Source: Leptospira sp. (lineage in GTDB: Bacteria; Spirochaetota; Leptospiria; Leptospirales; Leptospiraceae). From it: 64,000 nucleotides of DNA. The notes beneath the pieces were generated by a model. The model had not been told where the DNA came from. It did not search any database and saw only the letters and a list, made by a program, of their open reading frames with translations. Shown here one piece after another: positions 27,126-36,765 of this stretch (position 1 is the stretch's first letter; the number at the start of each line of letters is the position of its first letter). The translations under genes were made by a program, and so were the position numbers. The stretch spans positions 1-64,000 of the forward strand of contig JAPZTS010000037.1 in the NCBI GenBank assembly GCA_027533185.1, written 5' to 3'.

Positions 27126-27827
27126 CTAAATTCGGGAAGGCCAAATTTGTTCGGTCCAGGCCTGCTCCCAAAACATCCATTCATAGTTACAACTTTGTTG
27201 GAACGCAAGAACCGCCTTAGCTTTCGTGCCCTCGTCCGTTAGAACTGCATATTTTTCCAAACGACCGAGTAGATTTTCCATATATTCATTGAATCCTGGG
27301 TCTGAATACATCCTAAGCCAGTCTGCGTATGGGTGGGAATCTGGAATTGTTTTCAATTCGCGTAACAAGTGTTGTCCGAGCTCTATATACAACCAGGGAC
27401 AAGGAGCAATCGCAGCAAAACCCTCCAAAATTGACCCCTTGGTAACTGACGCAAACATATGGTTTTGGTACGCCAAATTATTGGGAGTGGGCTCTGTGGT
27501 TCGAATGGTGTTGGCATCATAACCCAGCTTTTTTCCATAACCAATATGAAGTTGGCTTTCGACAACGAGTGCCATCTTTGCAGCGTCAACCAACCAAAGT
27601 TTATCTTCTGGGTCTGTTACCTTTGTAGAGAGTATAGCACAAGCATCACTAAACGATTCCAAATACAGTGCATCTTGTATTTGGTAGAATCGAAATTTTT
27701 GAGCATCAAGGGTTCCATCGGCGAGACTTGTCACAAACGGATGTTTGTAAGAGGCACCAAACGAAGAGTTTGCGGAGGTTCTGCAGCGTTCTGCAAACGG
27801 GGGGATCAGAAAGGGATTTGAAGTCAT
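27126..27827 (-). CDS. tenA: TenA-family thiaminase II-like protein
   Basis: A 233-residue protein of the TenA/THI-4 family, which hydrolyses aminopyrimidines to salvage thiamine precursors. Visible landmarks: KHPFVTSLADGTLD, a FRFYQIQDALYLESF active-site helix, the FAAIAPCPWLY segment with the probable nucleophile Cys, and EWMFWEQAW at the end. I start at the ATG at 27827, which has AGGAG 8 bases upstream; the longer open frame extends into the riboswitch. Regulated by the TPP aptamer in its leader. Confidence 0.9.
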   Translation of the reverse strand: MTSNPFLIPPFAERCRTSANSSFGASYKHPFVTSLADGTLDAQKFRFYQIQDALYLESFSDACAILSTKVTDPEDKLWLVDAAKMALVVESQLHIGYGKKLGYDANTIRTTEPTPNNLAYQNHMFASVTKGSILEGFAAIAPCPWLYIELGQHLLRELKTIPDSHPYADWLRMYSDPGFNEYMENLLGRLEKYAVLTDEGTKAKAVLAFQQSCNYEWMFWEQAWTEQIWPSRI

Positions 27828-27878
27828 ATTCACTCCTAAAAAAATTTCGGAGCGAACAAAAAGGCATCGGGTTTTTCG

Positions 27879-27957
27879 CGCATTCCTACACCGGTACAAA
27901 CCGGATCAGGTTCGAAGGGTATGATCTCAGCCGAACAAAGTTCGGCACCCCTTGCGT
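27879..27957 (-). promoter_or_regulatory. TPP (THI-box) riboswitch
   Basis: On the minus strand the leader contains, in order, GGGGTGCC, a variable hairpin arm, CTGAGAT, ACCCTT, GAACCTGATC, a short arm and GTGTAGG, the canonical TPP-sensing core. The tenA ribosome site AGGAG lies about 43 bases further on. Binding of thiamine pyrophosphate would lower tenA expression; whether it acts on translation or termination is not clear from the sequence, since no T-rich terminator is visible. Confidence 0.95.
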
Positions 27958-27997
27958 TTAGCCACTCCAAGAATAAAATGTTAGAAAATACAAATGC

Positions 27998-28003
27998 TGT
28001 CAA
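27998..28003 (-). promoter_or_regulatory. Possible -35 box for the tenA transcript
   Basis: A full-consensus TTGACA is present on the minus strand about 41 bases before the riboswitch. No good -10 box is found at the usual spacing (best TTTTAT at 19 bases), so this is tentative. Confidence 0.3.
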
Positions 28004-28013
28004 ACAAAGAAAG

Positions 28014-28685
28014 TTACTTACCCGCCAGTTCTTTTAAATACGGATAAACGGTTTCCGCGACTAGCACATGTCCCTCTTCGGTAGGGTGGATTCCGTCCTT
28101 TTGATTTAACTTCCGTTTAGCGGCAACTTTTTCCAATAAAAAGGGAACTAAAGGAACTTTCTCTTCTTTTGCAAGGTTTGGGTAGATCGCGTTAAATTCG
28201 CCGGCATATTTTTTTCCTAAATTGGGTGTGGCTATCATCCCAACGAGTAGAATTTTTGCTTTGGGTGCCTTGGTTTTTACAATCTGTATCATCTTACGTA
28301 AGTTTTCTTTGGTCACGTCTGGTGTGATTCCTCGTAGCATATCATTTGCGCCGAGTTCCAATACAAAGATGTCGGGGGTCTCTTGCAAAACCCAATCCAA
28401 TCTTCCCAGTCCACCACTCGTTGTATCCCCAGAAATTCCTGCGTTGGTTAGAGAGTAGTCAAATCCTTCGGCATTCAATCGTTTGGTGACTATATGGGGC
28501 CAAGCCATCTCATAATCGAGAAGCCCATAACCCGCTGTGAGGGAGTCTCCAAAAAAAAGAATTCGTTTGGCGGATTTGGAAGTGGTTTCAATCGTTTGGG
28601 AGTCCTTTGGTGTAGTATCCGAAGGCCCCGCTGGAGAGGGACCACAAGATAGGAGTAGGAAACAGAGGGCAAAAAGAAATCGCAT
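28014..28685 (-). CDS. GDSL/SGNH-family lipolytic lipoprotein (TesA-like)
   Basis: A 223-residue protein with a signal peptide and lipobox FLLLSC (Cys about 14). The SGNH blocks are complete: FFGDSLTAGYG (block I Ser), AGISGDTT (Gly), GANDMLRG (Asn), and DGIHPTEEGH (Asp and His). It is a periplasmic esterase/lysophospholipase by family. It is transcribed downstream of the beta-barrel and OmpA-like genes with a 32-base gap. Confidence 0.92.
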   Translation of the reverse strand: MRFLFALCFLLLSCGPSPAGPSDTTPKDSQTIETTSKSAKRILFFGDSLTAGYGLLDYEMAWPHIVTKRLNAEGFDYSLTNAGISGDTTSGGLGRLDWVLQETPDIFVLELGANDMLRGITPDVTKENLRKMIQIVKTKAPKAKILLVGMIATPNLGKKYAGEFNAIYPNLAKEEKVPLVPFLLEKVAAKRKLNQKDGIHPTEEGHVLVAETVYPYLKELAGK

Positions 28686-28717
28686 ATTCCCTTAGACGAT
28701 ACTACCGATGGGAAACG

Positions 28718-29929
28718 TCAATACACCCCGTCCGCATCGTAAAAAAACGAGACACTTGGCATAATATAGACTTCAGTAACGGTATGTTTGATAGAACTCG
28801 ACATTTCCGAAAAACCGATCCCAACACTTCTGGCAGAGTAATCATTTCTAGGAACTGATCCGATGGTATCACCAAGATACGTTTCGTACTTCCTTCTAAT
28901 ATCTTGTCGTATGATTCCAAAATCTAAAGTAAAACGACAGTACTGAAACGAGGATTCTAAATTTAAAATAGTTCCACGGTCTCTCACCTTACCACCGTAA
29001 GCAGGTAATACGCCCGTAATCTGCTCTCTACCGTCATCAAAACGTTCGCTGATAATCTGAGATCCAATAACAGAAAAATTCCCCCTTCGATCTAAAAGCT
29101 CAAAACGAGCGCGAACTTCCCACCAATCTCGTAGTTTCCACTTAGAATAGATTCCAGGGACAATTCCTCTCATAGAGTATTCCGCATTGGCATCGCCCCC
29201 GATAGACCAAGTCACCTTATTCGGAACTGCTGCTTCGGGTCTGCTTGTAGAATAAGAGCCATAGGAAATATTATTTGTCTCTGTATACCTATGAAAATTG
29301 ATAGATGGTCCAATCATCCAAATTTTACTCACAGGGTGGGTATAGGAAAAACGAAAGTGTTCGCTCACTCCTTGGAATCGGAGGAGTCGGTTTCCTTCAA
29401 AGGTACTACCCCAATAAGTATCTGACCTAGGTGAGAAGAAATTATTTGAGGCTGGGAGATTTCTACTGTAAACGCCTAACGTAGTATCAATTGCATATTG
29501 GATTTCATATTTGTTCAAATATCCATATCGGATGTCCATAAACTGAGAATTTACATCAAGATCTTTTGAATCTTTATATGGAATTGCAAGAGCAGTCCCC
29601 GGTTCAGAGATTTGGCGCAAAATAGAATTCAGAAACCATGCCTGACTTGTTTCATTTAAAATCGCAGGTGATAGCTTTCCAACTCCCCAACCGCCTCTCA
29701 ACATCAATCTATGTTCATAGACCTTATTAAAAATTTCCATGGAGGTTTGGTTGTCCGAATGGTCTGTAAACGTAAAAAATCCCTCAGCATCTTCGCCTGT
29801 ACTCTGTGTTTGGTTTTTGGGATCTGGATTGGCAGTTTTCGTATCCTTAGATTCCGAATGAAGGGAAACATGACAAACGACGATCAAAGCAAAAACAGAT
29901 AGATTGATTTTGAAATTCTTAGTAAACAA
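28718..29929 (-). CDS. Probable outer-membrane beta-barrel protein of unknown function
   Basis: A 403-residue protein with a signal peptide (about 1-26) and a low-complexity polar linker. The rest is rich in aromatic residues in alternating strands (for example RFSYTHPVSKIWMIGP, YSKWKLRDWWEVRARFEL), as expected for a barrel, ending in DADGVY. Its start overlaps the end of the OmpA-like gene by 11 bases, so the two are probably co-translated. No specific family is recognised. Confidence 0.75.
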   Translation of the reverse strand: MFTKNFKINLSVFALIVVCHVSLHSESKDTKTANPDPKNQTQSTGEDAEGFFTFTDHSDNQTSMEIFNKVYEHRLMLRGGWGVGKLSPAILNETSQAWFLNSILRQISEPGTALAIPYKDSKDLDVNSQFMDIRYGYLNKYEIQYAIDTTLGVYSRNLPASNNFFSPRSDTYWGSTFEGNRLLRFQGVSEHFRFSYTHPVSKIWMIGPSINFHRYTETNNISYGSYSTSRPEAAVPNKVTWSIGGDANAEYSMRGIVPGIYSKWKLRDWWEVRARFELLDRRGNFSVIGSQIISERFDDGREQITGVLPAYGGKVRDRGTILNLESSFQYCRFTLDFGIIRQDIRRKYETYLGDTIGSVPRNDYSARSVGIGFSEMSSSIKHTVTEVYIMPSVSFFYDADGVY

Positions 29930-30614
29930 TGCGAACCGTTCCTACGTAAATTTCTGTTCTACGGTTTTTCTTTTCAGCAAGCATTGTATCGACAATTTTA
30001 TGAAGGTCAGCATAACCATCCACTTCTCTAAATCGTTCTTCTTCTATTTTATGTATGGACTTTAATTCTTTTTTTACGGACTGCGATCTGTCTTTACTCA
30101 ATTTTAAATTCATTTGGAAGGCACCAACACTATCCGTATGTCCACCGATTCGGCAACTGGTTTCAGGGTATGCGTGTAAGGCATCTCCAATTTTTCCAAT
30201 GAGCTCTTTTGCTTTTGGAGTCAGAGTTGACTTCCCAGAAGGGAAAGCAACGTCCCCATCGATAATGATTAATAATTCACGCAATCGTTTTCCCGGATCT
30301 TCGATTCGCTTTAAATCTACACCTTTTGCATGGAGACCACCTTCTACTTCTTCAAATGGTGTTCCGGATTGCGCAAAATCATTCTTCAATCCTTGGTAGA
30401 TTTTTTCTAAGTAGTCGTTTGTTCCAATTTTATCAAGGGAACCTACAGGCAAAGAACCTAGTGCTTCGTTAACTTCTCGCCGAAACTCAACACATCCGCA
30501 AAATTTTTTGAACGCAGTTGATTCAAATATACTTTCCGAAAATATACCCGATGTTACGGTAAAACTGGATAGAATCAAAAAAATAAAATAGAAAGACTTG
30601 AAGTAGTACTTCAT
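29919..30614 (-). CDS. OmpA-like peptidoglycan-binding protein
   Basis: A 231-residue exported protein. The C-terminal half is an OmpA/MotB-type domain: VAFPSGKSTLTPKAKE, GGHTDSVGAFQMNLKLS with the Asp, then SKDRSQSV with the Arg that bind diaminopimelate, and KNRRTEIYVG. I start at the ATG at 30614 because it begins a good signal peptide; the longer frame to 30662 would not. Coupled to the beta-barrel gene downstream. It would tether the outer membrane to the cell wall. Confidence 0.88.
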   Translation of the reverse strand: MKYYFKSFYFIFLILSSFTVTSGIFSESIFESTAFKKFCGCVEFRREVNEALGSLPVGSLDKIGTNDYLEKIYQGLKNDFAQSGTPFEEVEGGLHAKGVDLKRIEDPGKRLRELLIIIDGDVAFPSGKSTLTPKAKELIGKIGDALHAYPETSCRIGGHTDSVGAFQMNLKLSKDRSQSVKKELKSIHKIEEERFREVDGYADLHKIVDTMLAEKKNRRTEIYVGTVRIVY

Positions 30615-30891
30615 AGAGCGCACCTGCTCCGACCTTTCTCCCTCGAATCGGGAATCTTTCAATTTAATTTTTGTTAGAAACAGGAATTACTATGTACGAT
30701 TTGTATTCATTTGATCGTAATATTTTCTTGCGACTAAACCCTAGTAGATATACGAAATTTTTATCAAAATCTCTTAGCATCTAAGATAAATTATTGCCAA
30801 ACGTTCTAAAATTTCCTGCGGTTTAGGAAATGGATTGAACCTGAGACCAACTCTTTTAAAGTAGAGAGAACACAAAGAACTGCTGGTTGCT
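30615..30891. other. Gene-free stretch (277 bases) with a short inverted repeat
   Basis: AT-rich divergent region between the OmpA-like gene and the DUF1554 gene. It holds an inverted repeat ATTTCCT/AGGAAAT at 30811-30831 with a 7-base loop, a possible operator. I see no ribosome site, RNA gene or clear promoter. Confidence 0.4.
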
Positions 30892-33672
30892 ATGAAACAT
30901 ATAGAATCTAATTCCTCGTTTAAATTTCTCCTATCGATTGTCGTTTTCAGTTTTATTCCACTGTGGAACTGCAATCGTTCTACTGGTGCAGGAGACAATT
31001 TTTTATTTGGAGTCAGTGAAGCGTTCGAACGAGCGTTTGGTGGAGAACAAGTAGTTGCTTGCACGAGCGACGTCACTGTCACAACAAAAACCGTATCGCT
31101 CGTGGAAGACGGAAACGTGGCAGCAACTTATAGCGCTAGTGAAGACAGTGGATTTACCAAAGTGGTTACCGGTGGACCCACGGAATGGGGCTTTACAACT
31201 TTTGAAACATGTGTGTATCCCAATCTGCCGATTTCTGGATCCGTTGAAATACCAGTTACTGTAAATGCGACTTACGGATCTCGGATTACACAAAGGTTGT
31301 CGTATACAGCTGGTGCTCTTTCCGATCTTGCAATCCCCTCCACACTCAGTTTCACAGGCAATGGAACAAGTGCGCGTCAGTGCTTTCGATTCACAAGAGT
31401 CAATGACGGTGATAGAAATCCAGTTGTCAGTCCCATGACTGTAAATTTGGGCAAAATGATCCAGAAAAACGCAAGTGGGGAGGTAGTCTCAGGAACCTAT
31501 ACTGGGAAGGATGCCTGTGACATCTCCGTCACTCTCGATGACGACGAGGCTCCTGGAATCCGTGTATCAAATATTTCTAATATTATGGAAGAGCCTGGGG
31601 TGACCACCCCCAATAGTGGAACATTTTAAGTAGTTTTAAGAACGGCTCCTACAGCCAATGTAACGATTCCCATCAATGACACCTTCGATTCTGTCAATGC
31701 AAACAACCGCGAAGGCACAGCTTCCCCTACCTCTCTTACCTTTACTACAGCAAACTGGAATGTAAATCAAACTGTTACAGTAACTTCCAATGATGACTTG
31801 GAACTGGATGGACTAAAAACTTATATCATTCAATTGAGCAATACGGTGAGTTCCGACTCTGAATACAATGGCCTAAATCCAAGAGATGTTGTAGTTTACA
31901 ACAGAGACCAATCTGTCCCAGGCTACAGCTATACTCGGTTTGGTGGGGGGACGGAAGGCACGACAGGAGCTGGTGGCGGGACAATCACCGGATTTGCGAC
32001 AGACGAAAACAACCAATTCGGTAATAAATACTCCAATATCCAGCTAAAACTTAGAACAAAACCAACAGCAAACGTAACACTTACCTTCAGTTCCAATTGT
32101 GGTACGCGGTGTACGATTTTGGTTCCAACGCTCACATTCACTCCGGAAAACTGGAATGCATTCCAAACCTTTCGAGTAGAAGGTTCTTCGGACTCGGCAA
32201 GTGCTGGAAACCAAGATTACAATGTGACCTTTGTGGCAAGTTCTACGGATGCTACCTACAATACAACCGTCATCGAACCAGTGTTTAGCGTGAGATCTTG
32301 CGACAATGACGGTACTACACTGATCCAACCTTGTAATTTTTCAGGATCACCTCTCGGAACGACGGGAGGACGGCTCTCCGCAGCGGAAGGGGGTAGCACA
32401 CAAATATGGCTCATTTCCAGAACCACTCCCGCATCTGCAACCACGGTTGGGCTTACTTCTTCCGATACAACAGAAGGAACCGTTCCTGCAACTGTTACAA
32501 TCGACTCAAACAACTATAATGTTATGGAATCTGGATCTACAAACCGCATTCCGCTTTCCCATGCGGATGATGCACTTGTCGATGATACTCAAGATTGGAC
32601 AGTCGTCACAGCTGAATCTACGGGCGGAATAGTTTACAACTCCATCGATGTATTTGCGAGGACAACCGATAACGAAGCCTATTACTATATCACAAAATCA
32701 GGGAACACTCGGGAAGGAACGACCAATGTAGCAACATTTAATGTCTGTTTGGGTGCAAACAATGCTACTGCAGCGGTCCAAATCAATATTACGTGTAACC
32801 CGTCTCCATCCGGTGCCGAGGTTGGCGAATGTGGAACCATAACACCAGGGAGTATCACCTTCCCTGTTGGGAATCCTACAAGTAACCAGGTGGCATCGGC
32901 CAGTGCCTGTTCCTCTTCATCTTTGCGTCAAACATTTACAGTCACAGGCGGTGACGATAATTACGCCGATGGGAATGTTGATTTTACTATCAAACTCACA
33001 AAACAAGCTACAACGGACACCGTCTACAGTGGCGCCCCAACCAATTTATCGGACCAAACTGTCACAAATGAGGACAACGAACCACCAGGAAAACGAATAT
33101 TTGTGACGTCTGGCACTTATAACGGTGAGATGACAGCCCAAGGAGTCTTTGGAGCAGATAATATCTGCAATACGAATCGGACCACTGGAAATTCTGGTGG
33201 AACATTCAGAGCACTCATTGTGAGTAATAGTGGCGGCGAGGTAACTAACGATCGCTTGGCGGGCGGAACCAATTGGACACTTACAGCAGGCCGACACTAC
33301 TATAGATGTACAGGAACCGCCTATACAGATTGTAGCGACGAACACACAAGACTGTTTATTGCCAACGGGTCAGGAACCTTCGATCCGTTACTTATGGGAC
33401 GTGATTTTTCGACGAATATCAATGATGAGTTTTGGACAGGTATGACAACTGCCTTAGCACCTGCAACGCAAGCAAGCACTCCGACGGGTACTTGCGTTGA
33501 TCCGTCAACAGTTTACCGCCACAACTGCCACGGATTCACATTTCAAACATGTCCGACGGCTGGAGGTGTAAGCTTCTATGGTCAGATATGGAAAAATAAT
33601 GGAAGTGGTAGTATTGTTAGCAATGAGGCAGCCTGCACCAGTACCAAAAAACTAATCTGCGTAGAACAGTAG
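30892..33672 (+). pseudogene. DUF1554/Calx-beta-type lipoprotein gene interrupted by one in-frame TAA
   Basis: Two open frames, 30892-31629 and 31798-33672, are in the same frame; the codons between them are coding-like and contain a single stop, TAA at 31627-31629 (TTT TAA GTA). The joined product would be about 926 residues: a signal peptide with lipobox-like PLWNC (Cys27), repeated beta-sandwich units with recurring LTFT/TANWNVNQTVTV-type segments and Thr-rich loops, and a C-terminal DUF1554 domain (from about KRIFVTSGTYNGE to the end) with many Cys. The break could be a nonsense mutation, a sequencing error or readthrough; both halves otherwise look under coding constraint. Confidence 0.8.
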
Positions 33673-33687
33673 CCTCTCGTCTAACGT

Positions 33688-34851
33688 TTAACGCAGTTTT
33701 TCTTTCAAAACTTTAGCGGCCATGGCAAATCCGCCATCGGCCCCATCGACAAAATGAACTTCTTGAGACATACCAACCTTTAGAATACAAGTCATAAGCG
33801 AACGATCTGAAATATAAATTCCATACTCTAACTTCCCTTCTTCGGTTAAATGGTCTAAAAAAGACTCCAATGCCAACCGATGTACCTTCGTTCCATCAAT
33901 CACCATCTTTAAAGTCCCATCAAACTTACGAAAGTCGCTGGACTTGATTTGGTATTCTTTGAGTTTACTCAAATCATAGTGAAAGGATTTGATCGGTATA
34001 CCGAATTGAATTGCAAAATTCATCACAGCACGTTCAATTCGTATCTTTAAATAAGTGAAAAAAAAGCTAAGCCCCGATTTTTTACCTGATTTGACCTCAG
34101 CTTCCTTTCTTAAATATCTACCACTATCTAATTCTAATGTTTCAATTCCCAGTGGATGGTATTCTGTTTCCTCACCAAATTCACGTTTGATAAAATCAAG
34201 TACTCGGTGGATGATTTTTGTAGATTCAGAAAAATCGTTAGGAGTCGGTTTTACTATAAGAGAAACGATTTCACCACGACCACTGGGAATATCTTTCCAA
34301 CGACAGGTAAACCCTGTAAAGTCAGCAGGCAATATCTTTTCTGTCTCCCGAACCACAAAGGATTCGTCCTTTTGCTCTTTGATCCATTTCTCAGCAAGTG
34401 CAAGTCCATCACCAAAGATCGAACATTGGATATAGTGTTCGGATGCCCTAAACTTACTCACAGACAAGGAAGCACCGGCCGCATACAATTCTTGAACAGG
34501 AACAATCCCAGCTTTTAGCAATAACCCAAATGTATTTTTAACTTGGAGAATCGTATCAGCAATAGCAGAACGAATTGGAAAGAGTAAATTGACTGGCAGT
34601 AGAAACGTAACCCCGTCACCGCCAAACACAAATGGGAAATCCATATGTCCGTAAACATTGGCAACTGCTATTGCGGTAAGTCCACCTGCTGTGTTTACAT
34701 CTTTATACCTTCCTTCTTCAATTGCCTTGGTAGAACCGGAAATATCGGTAATCAGGACAAACCAATCCTCTGGAACTTTCTCAAATGAATTTCCCGTAAA
34801 GGTTTCTTGGAATCTTTCGTTTGGTTCGAGTTGTCGGTAAAAATCTTCCAT
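33688..34851 (-). CDS. DUF3095-family protein (nucleotidyl-cyclase-like fold)
   Basis: A 387-residue cytosolic protein. The start region has WFVLITDISGSTKAIEEG, and FVFGGDGVTFLLP follows at about residue 75, giving the two acidic positions reminiscent of class III cyclases; the middle contains SCRWKDIPSGRGEI-type segments usual for DUF3095. I start at the ATG at 34851 because it fits family length; the ribosome site is weak. The family function is unknown; cyclase activity is only suggested by the fold. Confidence 0.82.
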   Translation of the reverse strand: MEDFYRQLEPNERFQETFTGNSFEKVPEDWFVLITDISGSTKAIEEGRYKDVNTAGGLTAIAVANVYGHMDFPFVFGGDGVTFLLPVNLLFPIRSAIADTILQVKNTFGLLLKAGIVPVQELYAAGASLSVSKFRASEHYIQCSIFGDGLALAEKWIKEQKDESFVVRETEKILPADFTGFTCRWKDIPSGRGEIVSLIVKPTPNDFSESTKIIHRVLDFIKREFGEETEYHPLGIETLELDSGRYLRKEAEVKSGKKSGLSFFFTYLKIRIERAVMNFAIQFGIPIKSFHYDLSKLKEYQIKSSDFRKFDGTLKMVIDGTKVHRLALESFLDHLTEEGKLEYGIYISDRSLMTCILKVGMSQEVHFVDGADGGFAMAAKVLKEKLR

Positions 34852-34936
34852 TCTTGTTAGACATTTAGAACAAAGTAACCCCAGATAAATTCTCTTGAAA
34901 GAAGTGGGTAAATTAGAAAATTGGAAATCAATTGTT

Positions 34937-36703
34937 ATGAAACAGTCCCTTATCCGAATTTTGATCGCATCCCTTCTTCCCATTGGTTTTTTAGCTTCTT
35001 CAGAATTCTACAGTGGATATGCAAGTGATCTTGAGATGCGGGAAAGAAACGAATGGCTGGATACCAAGGCATGGGAAATTACGAACTCACTCACCCCTGA
35101 AGAACTTGTAGGACAGACCATACACATAGCAATCCCAGGAAAATCTGTGGATGAGATTGCATTGGAAGAGATGCAAAAAACGAAACCAGGTGGGGTCATA
35201 CTCTTTGGGAAAAACCTTGGGAAACAAAACGAAATCACTGCTCTGACCGCCGATCTACAAAAAACTGCATCCAAACTCAATTTACCCCCTTTACTCATTT
35301 CCACGGACCAAGAAGGTGGGCGCGTCTTTCGCGTTCAAGATGGGATTACTATGTATCCAGGAGCCATGGCAGTAGGCCAAACCGGCAAAAAAGAATGGGG
35401 GGAAATCGTGGGCTTTGTTACCTCCTATGAACTTCGTAAACTTGGTATCAATTTCTTATTTGCACCGATTTTGGATATCAATAACAACCCTTTTAATCCC
35501 GTCATCAACACACGTTCGTTTGGTTCTGATATCACAAGAGTTAGCACAGTTGCCGTTTCTTATGAAGAAGGAGCGAGACTTGGTGGAGCTCTACCTGTTA
35601 TCAAACATTTCCCCGGTCATGGAGATACAAACGTAGATAGCCATTTGGGTCTTCCCATTATTTCTAAGTCTTACGAAGAACTTTTATCTCTAGAACTAAT
35701 ACCTTTCCAAAAGGCAATAGAAAATGGCGCAGAAGCAGTTATGTCAGCGCATATTGTATATCCGATGATTGATGAAACCTATCCCGCAACTCTATCCAAA
35801 AAAATACTAACAGATATTTTGCGAGAAAAACTCAAGTTTAAGGGAATCATTATCACTGATGCAATGGAAATGCATGCCATCTCCAAAAATTACGAAAAAG
35901 ACAAACCTGGTGTTCTTACGATCCTCGCGGGAGCAAACATCGTTCTTCTTACAAGTTGGGGAGAAACTGCGAGAAAATTCAAAGCTCAAATCACAAACGC
36001 TTACGAATTGGGTGAGTTCTTTTACACTAAACCATCTGGGGAAAAGGGGGACCGTTTAAAGGAAGCAGTCTTTTTACAAATCCGTAAAAAAATTGAAATG
36101 GGTTTGTATGATAAAAATTCTTCAGCACCCAATCTGTATTCTGAAAATTTAAAATTTCTAAAACATCTACAAAAATTAGAAGAGTCGCGTGATGCACGCT
36201 ATGCGGAGCTTTTGACTGCTGGCAAAAGATTAAAAGAAATAAATTCCGATTCGATCAAATCTTATCCGTCGAGTTATATTCCTGTATCTTTTCAAAACTC
36301 GAATACAATCGCGAGCCTAAAGAACCCAATATTGCGAGAAAGTTTCCAAAAAAAGCAAATACCGCTTGTTTCATTTCCTGATCTGAAGAAACACCTAACA
36401 AAAAAAGAAGTATTTTATTTTGTTTTTGATACAACAACCGAACCCGAAATACTTACCATTGCAAAACTTGCCAAAGAGAACCCAACAAAAAACTTCCTAA
36501 TCCTCCATGGAGGGAATCCTTTTGTCCAATTACCTGAGCATAAGAATCTGACGTATCTATTTAGCTTTTCTCTAACAAAAGGCTCTTGGGAGGCAATCGC
36601 CGAACGGACATTTGGTAATGAGGTAATCCAAAAGGTGGACCTAATCCTTCTACCAAAAGGTGGAAAAACCCCTGAAAAGACCGCATTCCCTGAGAGGCTG
36701 TAG
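34937..36703 (+). CDS. Exported family-3 glycoside hydrolase (beta-N-acetylhexosaminidase, NagZ-like)
   Basis: A 588-residue protein with a signal peptide (MKQSLIRILIASLLPIGFLAS). The GH3 hexosaminidase motif KHFPGHGDTNVDSHL and the nucleophile region IIITDAMEMHAI (Asp308) are intact. The last 200 residues (from about 400) are an extra C-terminal domain that NagZ lacks. I start at the ATG at 34937; the open frame to 34895 adds no useful signal. NagZ recycles cell-wall sugars; here the export signal suggests the periplasm or outside. Confidence 0.88.
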   Translation: MKQSLIRILIASLLPIGFLASSEFYSGYASDLEMRERNEWLDTKAWEITNSLTPEELVGQTIHIAIPGKSVDEIALEEMQKTKPGGVILFGKNLGKQNEITALTADLQKTASKLNLPPLLISTDQEGGRVFRVQDGITMYPGAMAVGQTGKKEWGEIVGFVTSYELRKLGINFLFAPILDINNNPFNPVINTRSFGSDITRVSTVAVSYEEGARLGGALPVIKHFPGHGDTNVDSHLGLPIISKSYEELLSLELIPFQKAIENGAEAVMSAHIVYPMIDETYPATLSKKILTDILREKLKFKGIIITDAMEMHAISKNYEKDKPGVLTILAGANIVLLTSWGETARKFKAQITNAYELGEFFYTKPSGEKGDRLKEAVFLQIRKKIEMGLYDKNSSAPNLYSENLKFLKHLQKLEESRDARYAELLTAGKRLKEINSDSIKSYPSSYIPVSFQNSNTIASLKNPILRESFQKKQIPLVSFPDLKKHLTKKEVFYFVFDTTTEPEILTIAKLAKENPTKNFLILHGGNPFVQLPEHKNLTYLFSFSLTKGSWEAIAERTFGNEVIQKVDLILLPKGGKTPEKTAFPERL

Positions 36704-36765
36704 TCCCTACTGGTCTAATTCGAACCATTTCCAAGCAAGGATCCTAATTTCCTTTTGAGATTCTC

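Noticed and set aside
27828..27899. Upstream extension of tenA
   Set aside because: It reads into the TPP riboswitch; the ribosome site favours 27827.
31798..33672. Second half of the DUF1554 gene as an independent gene
   Set aside because: It lies in the same frame as the first half with a single stop between them, has no start signal or ribosome site of its own, and begins mid-domain.
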